From Dialister sp. CAG:486 (GTDB lineage: Bacteria > Bacillota > Negativicutes > Veillonellales > Dialisteraceae), in contig FR879585.1 of NCBI GenBank assembly GCA_000434475.1, positions 186-53,130 on the forward strand: a stretch of 52,945 nt of DNA, read 5' to 3'. Below the pieces are notes generated by a model. That model was given only the letters and a program-made list of their open reading frames with translations. It searched no databases and was not told the DNA's origin. The translations under genes were made by a program, and so were the position numbers. Within the stretch, counting starts at the first letter, position 1, and each line of letters starts with the position of its first letter. Below, piece after piece: positions 8,456-17,152 of this stretch.

Positions 8456-8705
8456 CTTCGATCAAGTCTCTCTTTTTACACTGCCCCGCCTTGGCTTGTG
8501 CGATACTGGTGAGAAGCCTGTCGTAGTTTTTCTTCGAAGCCCGCACATACAGGTTTTCCATCAGATTGTTATACGACTCCTCTGACAGTACGACCACATT
8601 CCGGTTGTCCTTGCGTGTGACGATAAGCGTTTCCATATCATCGCAGCAAGCATCGAAAGCATATTTCATATGGCTCCGGAGCGTGGAGTAATTCATGGCA
8701 ATCAT
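8448..8705 (-). CDS. yefM: YefM-family antitoxin (Phd/YefM)
   Basis: An 85-residue antitoxin partner of YoeB. The N-terminal part MNYSTLRSHMKYAFDAC is the Phd/YefM DNA-binding dimer domain, the middle LIVTRKDNRNVVVLSEESYNN-type segment is the family hallmark, and the C-terminal half is the flexible toxin-binding tail. Two starts are possible, 8705 (MIAMNYS) or 8696 (MNYS); AAAGGA at 8717-8722 (minus strand) fits 8705 slightly better, at eleven bases. A TATAAT is present on the minus strand at 8748-8743, without a clear -35. The pair sits between two intergenic repeat arrays, isolated from other minus-strand genes. Confidence 0.93.
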   Translation of the reverse strand: MIAMNYSTLRSHMKYAFDACCDDMETLIVTRKDNRNVVVLSEESYNNLMENLYVRASKKNYDRLLTSIAQAKAGQCKKRDLIEDE

Positions 8706-8775
8706 GTCAATCCCATCCTTTCTTGTACCATTTTCTGCACTTATTATAGAATAGAAAGAAATCAGATTTTTAGCA

Positions 8776-8850
8776 AGCAGAGGGACTAAGAGACTGAGAG
8801 ACGTTAGACATTAGACATAAGAGGTCAGGAGTCTGATGTCTCGGCATCTT
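8776..8850. repeat. Intergenic AGTCTGAAGTC-type repeat (short copy)
   Basis: GAGGGACTAAGAGACTGAGAGACGTTAGAC and following TCAGGAGTCTGATGTCTC words; only the left half of the longer arrays is well preserved. Confidence 0.6.
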
Positions 8851-8906
8851 TCATCGACAAATATTTGCAGACCAGCGGCTTTCTTTCTACGTTTTATAAC
8901 AAAATA

Positions 8907-8995
8907 TGATATAATATGAGCGTAAAAATGCCACAGGGAAAATGACAAACCGAGCGCTTCTTTATTGAATTTTCGTAAACGAAAAATTTTTCGGG
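8907..8995 (+). other. Orphan promoter followed by a hairpin and T-run (possible small RNA)
   Basis: TGATATAAT (8907-8915) is a perfect extended -10. About 55 bases after the predicted start, AATTTTCGT pairs with ACGAAAAATT around AA, followed by TTTTTCGGGGGGG. No open reading frame of more than five codons lies between. The stretch 8850-9027 has no gene; this promoter-hairpin unit is all I can see in it. Confidence 0.35.
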
Positions 8996-9026
8996 GGGGT
9001 AATAATGAACCTAACCCCTTTTTTAG

Positions 9027-9152
9027 ACTAGGAGACTAAAAGACTAGAAGTTAGACGTCAGAAGTCAGACGTCAGATATTAGAAATCTGACATCTGAAAT
9101 CTGACATCTAAAGCCTAAAGTCTAAAGTCTAACGTCTCCAACTTTATCAGCC
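9027..9152. repeat. Intergenic AGTCTGAAGTC-type repeat array, clear long hairpin
   Basis: The best example of the family. A 26-base left arm beginning TTAGACGTCAGA (about 9052) is complementary at 22 of 26 positions to a right arm ending TCTAA, around the loop TATTAGAAA. Further right-hand units (AAAGTCTAAAGTCTAACGTC) follow. Confidence 0.8.
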
Positions 9153-9177
9153 CTCAAGTCTCGAAAGGATCACCTAC

Positions 9178-9528
9178 ATGAACTATCGCCGTATGATCGT
9201 CTGGCAAAAGGCTATGCAGCTCATAGACATGACATATGACGTAGTCTGGCGATTGCCATCAGAAGAACTTTATGCCCTTTCCTCACAAATGAGAAGAGCC
9301 GTCGTCTCCATTGCCTCGAACATCGCAGAAGGAACCGGACGAGGGACAGATAAAGATCTAAGACATTTCATGACTATTGCACGCGGCTCAGCCACTGAGT
9401 TAGAGACACAGTTTTTGATATGTTTGAGACTGCACTATATGACGGCAGAAGAGATTCGCCCGTGCATGTTGCTTTTGGATGAAATTCGGCGCATGCTGAC
9501 AATACTGAGCATTCGCGGAAAAGCCTGA
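9178..9528 (+). CDS. Four-helix-bundle protein (23S rRNA intervening-sequence protein / Avd-like family)
   Basis: A 116-residue protein of the family first seen in intervening sequences of 23S rRNA genes and related to the Avd accessory protein of diversity-generating retroelements. Family hallmarks are WQKAMQL near the N-terminus, SSQMRRAVVSIASNIAEG (residues 36-53) and the later GSATELETQ; the whole sequence is predicted helical. AAAGGA lies about eight bases before the ATG. No rRNA gene, reverse transcriptase or variable repeat is nearby, so this is one of the free-standing members, whose function is unknown. It is sandwiched between two repeat arrays and stands in front of the polysaccharide locus, a position in which such genes are often found. 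Confidence 0.85.
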   Translation: MNYRRMIVWQKAMQLIDMTYDVVWRLPSEELYALSSQMRRAVVSIASNIAEGTGRGTDKDLRHFMTIARGSATELETQFLICLRLHYMTAEEIRPCMLLLDEIRRMLTILSIRGKA

Positions 9529-9529
9529 G

Positions 9530-9615
9530 CAGAAGTCAGACATCAGAGATCAGACATCAAAAGTCTGAAGTCCGAAATCTGAAGTCCGACATCTGACATC
9601 TGAAGTCTGATGTCT
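9530..9615. repeat. Intergenic AGTCTGAAGTC-type repeat array
   Basis: AGAAGTCAGACATCAGAGATCAG, then AAAAGTCTGAAGTCCGAAATCTG and GACATCTGAAGTCTGATGTC. It extends to the region directly in front of the WbaP-like gene. Confidence 0.75.
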
Positions 9616-9651
9616 GCCATCTTCAAAAAAACACGAAGGATAAACCACCAC

Positions 9652-11073
9652 ATGAACAACCCTAAATACCACCATTCCATTTCCTGCGCCTCCGGCGCCG
9701 CATTTTTCTACCTCATCGGCGACTACATCGCCCTCGTCCTGGCGGGGATACTCTCCCTTGCCATTCGAAACCTCCTGATCACCCACACCACCTATCACAT
9801 CGACCCCATCTACCAATATTTCTGGGTACCGCTGGTCTACATGGCCTTTATCTTCTATGAAGGCCTCTATGGGAAGCGCATGCTCATCTACCAGATGATG
9901 AAAAAATTGTTCCGGGCTTCCCTGGGCGGCACCGTCTTCTCCATCATCCTCATGTTCCTCGCGCAGGTAGCAGGGGACGTATCCCGTTTTTACGTCATCC
10001 TCTACACCGCGATCTCCTTTGCACTGCTCTGCCTCTTCCGTGTCATTCTGGCGAAAGGAATGAAGAAATCGAAAGCCTTCCAGATCCCCATCCTCATCGT
10101 CGGGGCAGGAAAGACCGGCGAAGTCATGGCACGCCAGATACAGAATGATACCGGCATGCGCTACTGCATCGTCGGATTTCTCGAAGACCATGAGCCCTAC
10201 GACAAGTCCTGCACCATTCTTGGCGGATTTGGTGACATGGAGCGCGTCATTCGTGATACCGGCGTCCAGCATGTCATCATCGCCGCCCCCGGCATCCCGC
10301 AGACCCAGCTCTCTTCCCTCATCTACCAGGCACAGACACTCGTGAGAAATGTAGGCGTCGTGCCGAACCTTGTCGCCGTCCCCATGTCGAATGTGACCGT
10401 CGAGTCCTTCTTTGATGCGAAGATCATGGTGCTGCAGATCTGGAACAACCTCGCCCGCACATCGAACCAGATCGCCAAGCGGCTCTTCGACCTCGCTGCC
10501 ACCATCTGCGGCGGTCTTCTGATCTCGCCAATCCTTCTCCTCATCGCAGCATGGGTCTATCACGACTCTCCGGGACCGGTCATCTTCAAGCATCGCCGTG
10601 TTGGCAAAGACGGGAAAGAATTCAACTGCTACAAATTCCGCTCCATGTGTACGAATTCACAGGAAGTCTTAGACCACCTCCTCGCGACCGATCCGGCAGC
10701 GAAAGAAGAATGGGATAGAGAATTCAAACTGAAGAATGATCCCCGCATCACAAAGAGCGGCGCCTTCCTTAGAAAGACCAGCCTCGATGAGCTGCCTCAG
10801 CTCCTGAATGTCCTCAAAGGTGAGATGAGCCTCGTCGGTCCCCGTCCCATCATCCAGAAGGAAGTCCCGCGGTATGGGAAATATATCAAGGAGTACTACT
10901 CCGTCCTCCCCGGCATTACCGGTATGTGGCAGACCAGCGGACGCAGCGACATCGACTACCCCGAGCGCGTACAGATGGACAGCTGGTACGTGCATAACTG
11001 GAGCGTCTGGCTGGATCTCGTGCTCCTCTGGCGCACCATTGCGGTTGTCCTGAGCCATAAAGGGGCGTATTGA
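9652..11073 (+). CDS. wbaP: Undecaprenyl-phosphate sugar phosphotransferase (WbaP-like, initiating transferase)
   Basis: This inner-membrane enzyme would start the surface glycan by moving a sugar phosphate (commonly galactose or glucose 1-phosphate) from its UDP sugar to undecaprenyl phosphate. The 473-residue protein has four N-terminal membrane segments (about 10-125), a Rossmann-like middle domain (ILIVGAGKTGEVMAR at about 145-160), a fifth hydrophobic segment, and the C-terminal bacterial sugar transferase domain with KRLFDLAA, PVIFKHRRVGKDGKEF, YKFRSM, DELPQLLNVL, GEMSLVGPRP and PGITGMWQ. I start at 9652, eleven bases after GAAGGA; an in-frame start at 9610 lies inside the repeat array. 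It is the first gene of the polysaccharide locus. The substrate sugar cannot be read from sequence. Confidence 0.93.
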   Translation: MNNPKYHHSISCASGAAFFYLIGDYIALVLAGILSLAIRNLLITHTTYHIDPIYQYFWVPLVYMAFIFYEGLYGKRMLIYQMMKKLFRASLGGTVFSIILMFLAQVAGDVSRFYVILYTAISFALLCLFRVILAKGMKKSKAFQIPILIVGAGKTGEVMARQIQNDTGMRYCIVGFLEDHEPYDKSCTILGGFGDMERVIRDTGVQHVIIAAPGIPQTQLSSLIYQAQTLVRNVGVVPNLVAVPMSNVTVESFFDAKIMVLQIWNNLARTSNQIAKRLFDLAATICGGLLISPILLLIAAWVYHDSPGPVIFKHRRVGKDGKEFNCYKFRSMCTNSQEVLDHLLATDPAAKEEWDREFKLKNDPRITKSGAFLRKTSLDELPQLLNVLKGEMSLVGPRPIIQKEVPRYGKYIKEYYSVLPGITGMWQTSGRSDIDYPERVQMDSWYVHNWSVWLDLVLLWRTIAVVLSHKGAY

Positions 11074-11077
11074 GGGC

Positions 11078-11205
11078 TTTGAGACTTGAAGACGTTAGAC
11101 GGCAGATATTAGATTCCAGATATCAGAAATCTGAAATCAGACGTCGGATGTTAGAAGTCTAAAGTCTCAAAGTCTGAAGCCTGATATCTGAAGTCTCCAA
11201 GTCTC
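11078..11205. repeat. Intergenic AGTCTGAAGTC-type repeat array
   Basis: From GAGACTTGAAGACGTTAGAC to CTGAAGTCTCCAAGTCTCC. Left and right halves are complementary, with AGATATCAGAAATCTGAAATC near the centre. Confidence 0.75.
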
Positions 11206-11254
11206 CATTTCTGATACCCAATCCCAAAACTAAAGCAGAAAGTAGAGAAATCCT

Positions 11255-11371
11255 ATGAAAGAACCCATTTGCATACTCCAGGTCATCGTTATCGCCGGCG
11301 GCGGGGTAGAAGCTGTTATTTTGAACTACTACGAGCACATTGATCGCAGCAAAGTCCAGTTTCCCGTTTGA
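11255..11371 (+). pseudogene. N-terminal fragment of a glycosyltransferase (EpsF-like, GT4)
   Basis: From the ATG at 11255 a 38-residue peptide runs to a TGA at 11369-11371. It reads MKEPICILQVIVIAGGGVEA and continues NYYEHIDRSKVQF, which resembles the start of EpsF-type glycosyltransferases (conserved GGVE motif and hidrSKiqFDF). The rest of the gene is missing; 11372-11470 contains only short unrelated frames. This is a remnant left by replacement of genes behind the initiating transferase. Confidence 0.6.
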
Positions 11372-11482
11372 GCAAATGTTTTGCAGAAGACGATACGGTA
11401 GTTGCGAGTACACAAGCAGTGCTTTTTCTCGAACGGATTAGCATAGATGCTTTTTTCTGTATCCTGAATAGGAGATATGTGC

Positions 11483-12424
11483 ATGACTGAGTATTATCGA
11501 AAATCAAAAAAATCAGATTGTGTCTTGATTATTCCTATCTATCACCCTGACCGGAAATGGAATGAATGCCTACGAATGCTCAAGAAGCAGAAAGATGTTC
11601 ATTTTGATGTATATATTGTCGATTCGGGATCCGATATGAAAACCTATAAAAAAGACCTAGCTGGATTGTCCTATGAGATGGTAAAAACAACACCTGATCA
11701 ATTCAATCACGGTCGTACACGGCAAGAAGCGGCAGAAGCCTGTGCTGACTATCCCTTTCTGGTTTACATGACCCAGGATGCTATCCCAGCTGATGAGTAC
11801 ACCATCCGGAACTTATTGGATGCCTTTGATGACACCAAGGTGGGTTGTGCTTACGGCAGGCAGCTACCACACAAAGATGCCACCGTATTGGCGGCTCGTG
11901 CGAGGGCTTTCAACTATCCGGCGGAGAGCCGAGTAAAGAAACTTGAGGATGTGTCGCAGCTCGGGATCAAAGTTCCGTTTATCTCAGATACTTTTGCAGC
12001 CTATCGCCCGGAAGCGCTGCGCCAGATAGGCGGATTCCCATCGGACGTCATACTGGGTGAAGACAACTATGTAGCAGCGAAGATGGTGCTCGCCGGCTGG
12101 TACAATGCGTATTGTGCGGAAGCGAAGGTGTATCATTCTCATAATTATACGATTCTGCAGGAGTTCCGACGGTATTTTGATACCGGAGCTTTCCATGCCA
12201 TGGAACCGTGGATTCGGGATTCCTTCGGACAGGCGGAAGGGGAAGGCATTCGTTTCGTCCTGGCAGAATTGATTTATCTCATGAAGCATAAGCCGTTTCT
12301 GGTGCCATCGACATTTTTGCGTGATGGATGTAAGTTCCTCGGTTATAAGCTGGGGATGAATTATCGACGGCTTCCTGCTTCGGTTAGAAGAAAGTGTAGT
12401 ATGACGAAGAGGTATTGGAAATAG
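11483..12424 (+). CDS. GT2-family glycosyltransferase (rhamnosyltransferase-like)
   Basis: A 313-residue cytoplasmic GT-A glycosyltransferase. The fold signature is VLIIPIYHPDRKWNECL near the N-terminus, VDSGSD near 47-52, and DAIPAD around 95-100 in place of the usual DxD; later ISDTFAAYRPEALRQIGGFP and GEDNYVAAKM are typical of the family that transfers rhamnose from dTDP-rhamnose. Rhamnose donor genes are present in the same locus, which supports this guess. I choose the ATG at 11483 because AGGAGA ends seven bases before it; the ATG at 11477 is too close. Base composition is intermediate between the host-like upstream gene and the AT-rich downstream gene. Confidence 0.85.
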   Translation: MTEYYRKSKKSDCVLIIPIYHPDRKWNECLRMLKKQKDVHFDVYIVDSGSDMKTYKKDLAGLSYEMVKTTPDQFNHGRTRQEAAEACADYPFLVYMTQDAIPADEYTIRNLLDAFDDTKVGCAYGRQLPHKDATVLAARARAFNYPAESRVKKLEDVSQLGIKVPFISDTFAAYRPEALRQIGGFPSDVILGEDNYVAAKMVLAGWYNAYCAEAKVYHSHNYTILQEFRRYFDTGAFHAMEPWIRDSFGQAEGEGIRFVLAELIYLMKHKPFLVPSTFLRDGCKFLGYKLGMNYRRLPASVRRKCSMTKRYWK

Positions 12425-12433
12425 AGGTAATTT

Positions 12434-13537
12434 ATGGGAACTAAGGTTATATTATTGAGGTCTCAGGATATTTTTTCTGACAGTCGTGTTTTAAAATATG
12501 AAAGTCTTTTGAAAAAGGAAAACATACCATATGCTATTGTTGGATGGGATCGAAAAGGTTTGAATTTAAAGCGAGAAAATACTTTTTTCTATAAGAGGAG
12601 AGCAGGCTTTCAAGAAGGGGAAAAAGCCATTGTTAATCGTGTTTGGTGGACTTTTTTCTTATTTAGATTTCTTTTCATGCATTTAAAAGAATATCAAATT
12701 ATTCACGCATGTGATTTTGATACGGTTTTACCATCTTTAGTTATGAGAATTTTGGGAAAGAAAGTGTTTTTTGATATTTTTGATTGGTTTAGTGATGAAG
12801 TTAAAACAGGGAAAAGTTGGATCGATAAACCAATTAATTTATTAGAAAAATTTGCTGTTAGACATTCTGATTTGGTTATCTTATGCGAAAAAGGAAGACT
12901 TAGGCAGATACAATGTACTCCTAAGAATTACATTGTTATACCCAATGTACCTTCGCAATTATTGGGACAAATTAATTCGACTAAAATAGTAAAGGAGAAT
13001 GTATCATGGCCTATTGTAATTGCATATGTAGGGGGAATTGTTCACTCTAGAGGTTTATTAGAACTTGTTGACTGCATTTCTGGCGATGATAGGTTTGTTT
13101 TGAAAATTGCTGGTTTTGGGGATTCTATAATTGAAAATACCATTAAAGCTGCAGCGCAAAAATATATGAATATAAATTTTTACGGAAAAGTATCATATGA
13201 CCGGGCATTGGAAATTATGAGGGAATCTGATATTTTATATGCAATGTATTACAAAGACAACGCAAATCATATTTACGCAGCTCCAAATAAGTTTTATGAA
13301 TCCATATATTTAAATAAACCTGTTATTACTACAGAAGGAACTTTGGTCGGAAATATGGTGAAACAGTATAGAAATGGATTTGTGATATCCGAGGGTAAAC
13401 AGGCGTTGAGTGATTTTCTAAATAGCCTTACTCCTCAATCAATATACATGAAAAAGCAGGATATGGGTAAGACCAAAGATTGGGAGAAAAAGATTCAAAA
13501 TTGTTTTTCTCAATACATAAAAGCCATCAATGATTAA
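12434..13537 (+). CDS. GT4-family glycosyltransferase
   Basis: A 367-residue GT-B glycosyltransferase. The N-terminal half contains KVILLRSQDIFSDSRVLKYE and IIHACDFDTVLPSL, typical of the acceptor domain. The C-terminal half has the PNVP linker, YVGGIVHSRGLLELV, FYGKVSYDRALEIMRESDIL and AAPNKFYESIYLNKPVI, which carries the Glu-x7-Glu-like nucleotide-sugar site of GT4 enzymes (E in KFYESI). It starts nine bases after the previous gene. The DNA is much more AT-rich than wbaP or glmS, which points to acquisition from another genome. Donor and acceptor sugars are unknown. Confidence 0.88.
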   Translation: MGTKVILLRSQDIFSDSRVLKYESLLKKENIPYAIVGWDRKGLNLKRENTFFYKRRAGFQEGEKAIVNRVWWTFFLFRFLFMHLKEYQIIHACDFDTVLPSLVMRILGKKVFFDIFDWFSDEVKTGKSWIDKPINLLEKFAVRHSDLVILCEKGRLRQIQCTPKNYIVIPNVPSQLLGQINSTKIVKENVSWPIVIAYVGGIVHSRGLLELVDCISGDDRFVLKIAGFGDSIIENTIKAAAQKYMNINFYGKVSYDRALEIMRESDILYAMYYKDNANHIYAAPNKFYESIYLNKPVITTEGTLVGNMVKQYRNGFVISEGKQALSDFLNSLTPQSIYMKKQDMGKTKDWEKKIQNCFSQYIKAIND

Positions 13538-13582
13538 TACGGTTTTTATGATGTTGATTGATTGTAGTTAAGAGGAGCGTAT

Positions 13583-14911
13583 ATGGGAATTCCGAAAATT
13601 ATAAAGGATATCTTCTGGAAGAATCCGCTTCTATCGGTTGAACAAAAAGATCGGTTGTATTATGAACTGAAAAAAATTATTCGACATGAAGGGGTTACTG
13701 TTGATTCAACAGCAGCAGAACCTCTCATTGAAAAATATATTGCGCAGATTTTGGCTGTTCCGTCAGCAAGGAGTAAGGAGTATTGTGATTTTTCTGATAT
13801 TAGATTTGAAAGACAGTCTACGGATCCAAAACTAATTGCATATTACCTTCCACAGATGCATCCAACACCTGAAAATGATGCTTGGTGGGGGCGCGGAGTA
13901 ACGGAGTGGAATAACGTTTCACGAGCGGTTCCACAGTATGTGGGGCATTATCAGCCTCGGCTTCCCGGAGAGTTGGGATTCTATGATTTGCGGCTTAAAG
14001 AAAATCTGAAACGCCAGATGGAACTGGCTAAGATGTATGGTTTGTATGGATTCAGCTGGTATTACTATTGGTTTGATGGGAAACGACTGCTTGATAGACC
14101 GCTTGATATGTATGTGAATGATAAAACACTTGATTTCCCATTTTGTATCTGCTGGGCAAATGAAAGCTGGACGAAGGGCTTTTTCGGGAGTTCTAAAGAA
14201 GTCATCATGAACCAGAGTGAAACCGTTGAAAGTTATAGGAATTTCATCAAGGATGCTGTGAAGTATCTTCAGGATGACAGGTATATCACAGTGCAAGGGA
14301 AAAAGCTTCTGATCGTGTATAAACCGCAAAGTGTACCTGATTGCCGAAATACTTTGGCTTATTGGAGAGAGTATTGCTTACAACATGGAGTCGGTGATAT
14401 TTATATTCTAGGATGTTGGACGGCTGATGTGCCAAATGACTTGATTGAAAAAGGATTTGATGCGGCAGGAGAGTTTCAGCCGGGGTCAATTTTACCTTAT
14501 TGCGAGAAGATCAATCAGAAGTTGCCGTTTATCAATAAAAAATTCATTGGAGAGGTCTATAGCTACAAAGATATTGTGGAACATCAGGTATATGCTAAAA
14601 ATTTCAAGCGAAAAGGGATGTATAATGCAGTCATGCCAATGTGGGATAATACACCTCGTAGGAATGACAGAGGAAACGTGATCTATGATGGTGCCACCCC
14701 GCAGTTGTACAAAAAGTGGTTGATGGATGTTATTCGTCACTATCACAATGACTGTCAGCTCGAAGATCCTTTGATTTTTATCAATGCTTGGAATGAATGG
14801 GGTGAAGGAGCTTACCTGGAACCTGATCGCTTTTATGGATATGCATACTTAGAAGCTACAAAAGATGCCATCTTGGCTTGTCGAGAGCAGGATAGCCAGA
14901 AAACGTTGTAA
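13583..14911 (+). CDS. WbsX-like protein (glycoside hydrolase family 99-like, polysaccharide biosynthesis)
   Basis: A 442-residue protein of the WbsX family found in O-antigen and capsule loci. The core matches the family closely: LIAYYLPQMHPTPENDAWWG, VTEWNNVSRAVPQY, HYQPRLPGELGFYDL, YGFSWYYYWFDGKRLLD, FCICWANESWT and the C-terminal INAWNEWGEGAYLEPD. These are the landmarks of GH99-like barrels. The chemistry in polysaccharide assembly is unsettled; both a transferase and an endo-mannosidase-like activity have been proposed for the family. AGAGGAG lies about eight bases before the ATG. The gene is flanked by glycosyltransferases on the same strand and is intact. Confidence 0.88.
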   Translation: MGIPKIIKDIFWKNPLLSVEQKDRLYYELKKIIRHEGVTVDSTAAEPLIEKYIAQILAVPSARSKEYCDFSDIRFERQSTDPKLIAYYLPQMHPTPENDAWWGRGVTEWNNVSRAVPQYVGHYQPRLPGELGFYDLRLKENLKRQMELAKMYGLYGFSWYYYWFDGKRLLDRPLDMYVNDKTLDFPFCICWANESWTKGFFGSSKEVIMNQSETVESYRNFIKDAVKYLQDDRYITVQGKKLLIVYKPQSVPDCRNTLAYWREYCLQHGVGDIYILGCWTADVPNDLIEKGFDAAGEFQPGSILPYCEKINQKLPFINKKFIGEVYSYKDIVEHQVYAKNFKRKGMYNAVMPMWDNTPRRNDRGNVIYDGATPQLYKKWLMDVIRHYHNDCQLEDPLIFINAWNEWGEGAYLEPDRFYGYAYLEATKDAILACREQDSQKTL

Positions 14912-14929
14912 GTGAGAGGAGATACTTTA

Positions 14930-15788
14930 ATGATAGATGAAAAACATTGGAGTAATTATACTTAATTAGAATGATTCCGATACGACGAGAAAGCTGTGTG
15001 AGACTATTCATGGCTATGACAGCATAGATCATATCGTCATTGTTGGTAATCTGTCTCCCGATGGCTCATTCCGGCAGCTGAAATCATTGGCCGGGGACAA
15101 GGTGGATGTTATTCAGTCCGATAAAAATGGAGGCTACTCCTATGGTAATAACTATGGAGCATTTTACCTGATTGATAAATATATGGTGGATATCTTAGTC
15201 ATTGCAAATCCTGATGTAGAATTTACTGAGGCATTTCTTATTCGTATTGTACAGGATATGATAAATTGGAATGCGCAGGCAGCTTCCGGGTACATGGATA
15301 TGCCAGCAGATCCATCTTTTGTTAGGAATAGAAAGATAAACAGCTATTGGCAGGAGTTGTTATTATGTACGGTTCTTTTAAAGCAATTTGTGCACTTCCA
15401 TAATGACTATGTTTTACCGAACCATGGAATTAATCAGGTGGAATGGATACCGGGATCATTATTTGCTATTGATGTAGCGGCGTATAAGAATATTCATGGC
15501 TTAGATGACCGTGTTTTCTTGTATTACGAAGAGCAGATTTTAGGGAAAAAATTTTTGAAATTAGGCTATAGAATGATTATAGATACAGATATTTCATATC
15601 TTCATAATCACTCAGTATCCATTGATAAATCTATTAAACGATATGGAAAAACAGCACAGTTATTTAAGTCCAGGTATTATTTTTACGCTAACTATGAACA
15701 AATAAACTTTTGGCAGAGAGTTCTTATGAAGGCGTTTATCTGCTATGGCTTAGCCGCTCGTAAAGTTTTATACAATTTCTTTTCTTAA
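14930..15788 (+). pseudogene. GT2-family glycosyltransferase (rhamnosyltransferase-like), disrupted near N-terminus
   Basis: The ATG at 14930 follows a good GAGAGGAG site but its frame ends after eleven codons. Removing one A from the run at 14939-14943 restores MIDENIGVIIL, which continues in the frame used by the rest of the gene, where a TAG at 14967-14969 replaces the Tyr codon of the standard VIILNYNDSD motif. Beyond the two lesions the frame is open to 15788 and shows NGGYSYGNNYGAFYL, ANPDVEF, WIPGSLFAIDVAAYKNI and DDRVFLYYEE, as in dTDP-rhamnose transferases. Without the first 50 residues the nucleotide-binding strand is lost, so the product is probably inactive. A TTG at 15087 is the first start in the open frame. 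Confidence 0.75.
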
Positions 15789-15805
15789 ACTGGAAGGTGT
15801 TTTAT

Positions 15806-16735
15806 ATGTCTAATATCATTGCAGTTATTTGGGATTTCGACAAGACACTGATTGATGGGTATATGCAGGCTCCCTTATTTGAGGAATATAATGTGAAGGG
15901 AAGTGACTTTTGGGATGAAGTGAATGCTTTGCCACAGACGTATAGAGAGAAGGGGATACTGGTCAATAAAGACACTATTTATCTCAACCATATATTGAAA
16001 TATGTAAGAGATGGGCGCTTTAAAGGTCTTAATAATGAAAAGTTAAAGTCCTATGGTTCTATGCAGCATTTTTATGCTGGAGCGATTGATCTCATCAAAT
16101 ACACCAATGAGTTTCCCCTGCACAGTGAATATGGCTCTAAGTACCAGGAGTATAATATCAAGGTCGAGAATTATATTGTCAGTACGGGTATGCGTAAAAT
16201 TTTGGAAGGTACTGATCTTTGGATGAAAAAATGGGTGAAGGGAATATGGGGCTGTGAGCTCATTGATGAACTTAATCCTGAAACGCAGGAAGTAGAACTG
16301 CAGGATATTGGTTTTACGATTGATAATACCAGTAAGACTCGTGCATTGTTTGAGATTAATAAAGGCATCCCACTGCATCCAGAAATTGATGTTAATGCAA
16401 AAGTACAAGAGAGCTCAAGGCGTGTAAAGTTTAATCATATGATTTACATTGCTGATGGGCCGAGTGATGTGCCAGCTTTTTCAGTCGTTAAAAAGTTTGG
16501 CGGTGCTACATTTGCGGTATATCCGCATGGCAATCAGGAAGCGCTCAATCAGGTAGAAAAACTCCGTGAAGATGGACGCGTAGATATGTATGCAGAAGCC
16601 GATTATTCAGAAGGTACGACTGCCTATATGTGGATTACACATAAAATTGAGGAATTTGCAAATCAAATTTATAAGGAAGAAAGAGAAAGATTGGCGGCTT
16701 CTGTTTCAGAGGTTCCCCATCATCTTACAAAATAA
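15806..16735 (+). CDS. HAD-superfamily hydrolase
   Basis: A 309-residue haloacid dehalogenase-type hydrolase. The nucleophile motif is IWDFDKTLID with Asp10 and Asp12; motif II is probably VSTGMRK around residue 130; motif III/IV is YIADGPSDVPAFSV near residue 213-226, with the acidic metal ligands. Family members are mostly phosphatases, so a role in making an activated sugar or in a stress response is possible but unproven. I use the ATG at 15806, preceded by GGAAGG; a GTG at 15797 is in the RBS. It is AT-rich like its upstream neighbours and could have arrived with them. Confidence 0.85.
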   Translation: MSNIIAVIWDFDKTLIDGYMQAPLFEEYNVKGSDFWDEVNALPQTYREKGILVNKDTIYLNHILKYVRDGRFKGLNNEKLKSYGSMQHFYAGAIDLIKYTNEFPLHSEYGSKYQEYNIKVENYIVSTGMRKILEGTDLWMKKWVKGIWGCELIDELNPETQEVELQDIGFTIDNTSKTRALFEINKGIPLHPEIDVNAKVQESSRRVKFNHMIYIADGPSDVPAFSVVKKFGGATFAVYPHGNQEALNQVEKLREDGRVDMYAEADYSEGTTAYMWITHKIEEFANQIYKEERERLAASVSEVPHHLTK

Positions 16736-16785
16736 TGGGAAGTAAAGATTAATAGAGTATTACAATACGTTCATCTGTTTTTTGA

Positions 16786-17055
16786 ATGATATGTTTATGG
16801 GAATTTATGTGCTTTTATGGGACGGGTAAACCTGTTAGGCATTCAGACTCTGCCCTTGACTATATGCCGACAAAGTATATAGCAGCTTTTATTAAAAGTA
16901 TTACTATTAATGGACAGCAGATGTTTCAAGGAATTAAATACCGAATCGTAATGCATTCCGGTGGTTTCAATTTGGCCATTTTCGAACCATCTCTTTTTGA
17001 GTGCAATGGAGTCAGACTAAAGCCAGTTAATGAAATCCATTATGAAATTAGTTAG
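16786..17055 (+). pseudogene. C-terminal fragment of a RES-domain protein
   Basis: The 89-codon open frame carries KPVRHSDSALDYMPTKYIAA, then FIKSI, GIKYRIVMHSGGFNLAIFEP and a short tail. This matches the C-terminal half of RES-domain proteins (NAD-degrading toxins and relatives), including the conserved Ser and the final NLAIFEP. The N-terminal half with the NAD-binding Arg is absent, and no continuation is found in other frames upstream (16736-16785). It is therefore a decayed fragment, not a working toxin. It sits between the HAD hydrolase and rmlA. Confidence 0.65.
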
Positions 17056-17152
17056 TCAAGCTAAATAATTAAGGCTTTACAGGAGATGCTATTACATACA
17101 GCATTTCTGCATTCCACTCATTAAACTTACCTAAAGGAAGGAACATATTTTT

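Noticed and set aside
9027..9152. CRISPR array
   Set aside because: Repeat units are only 10-11 bases, degenerate and without unique spacers, and the two halves are complementary. No cas gene is present.
9178..9528. Diversity-generating retroelement accessory gene (avd)
   Set aside because: No reverse transcriptase, template repeat or variable target gene is in the window, so only the family relation is kept.
16786..17055. A RES-Xre toxin-antitoxin system
   Set aside because: Only the C-terminal half of the RES domain is present and no Xre-type antitoxin is adjacent.
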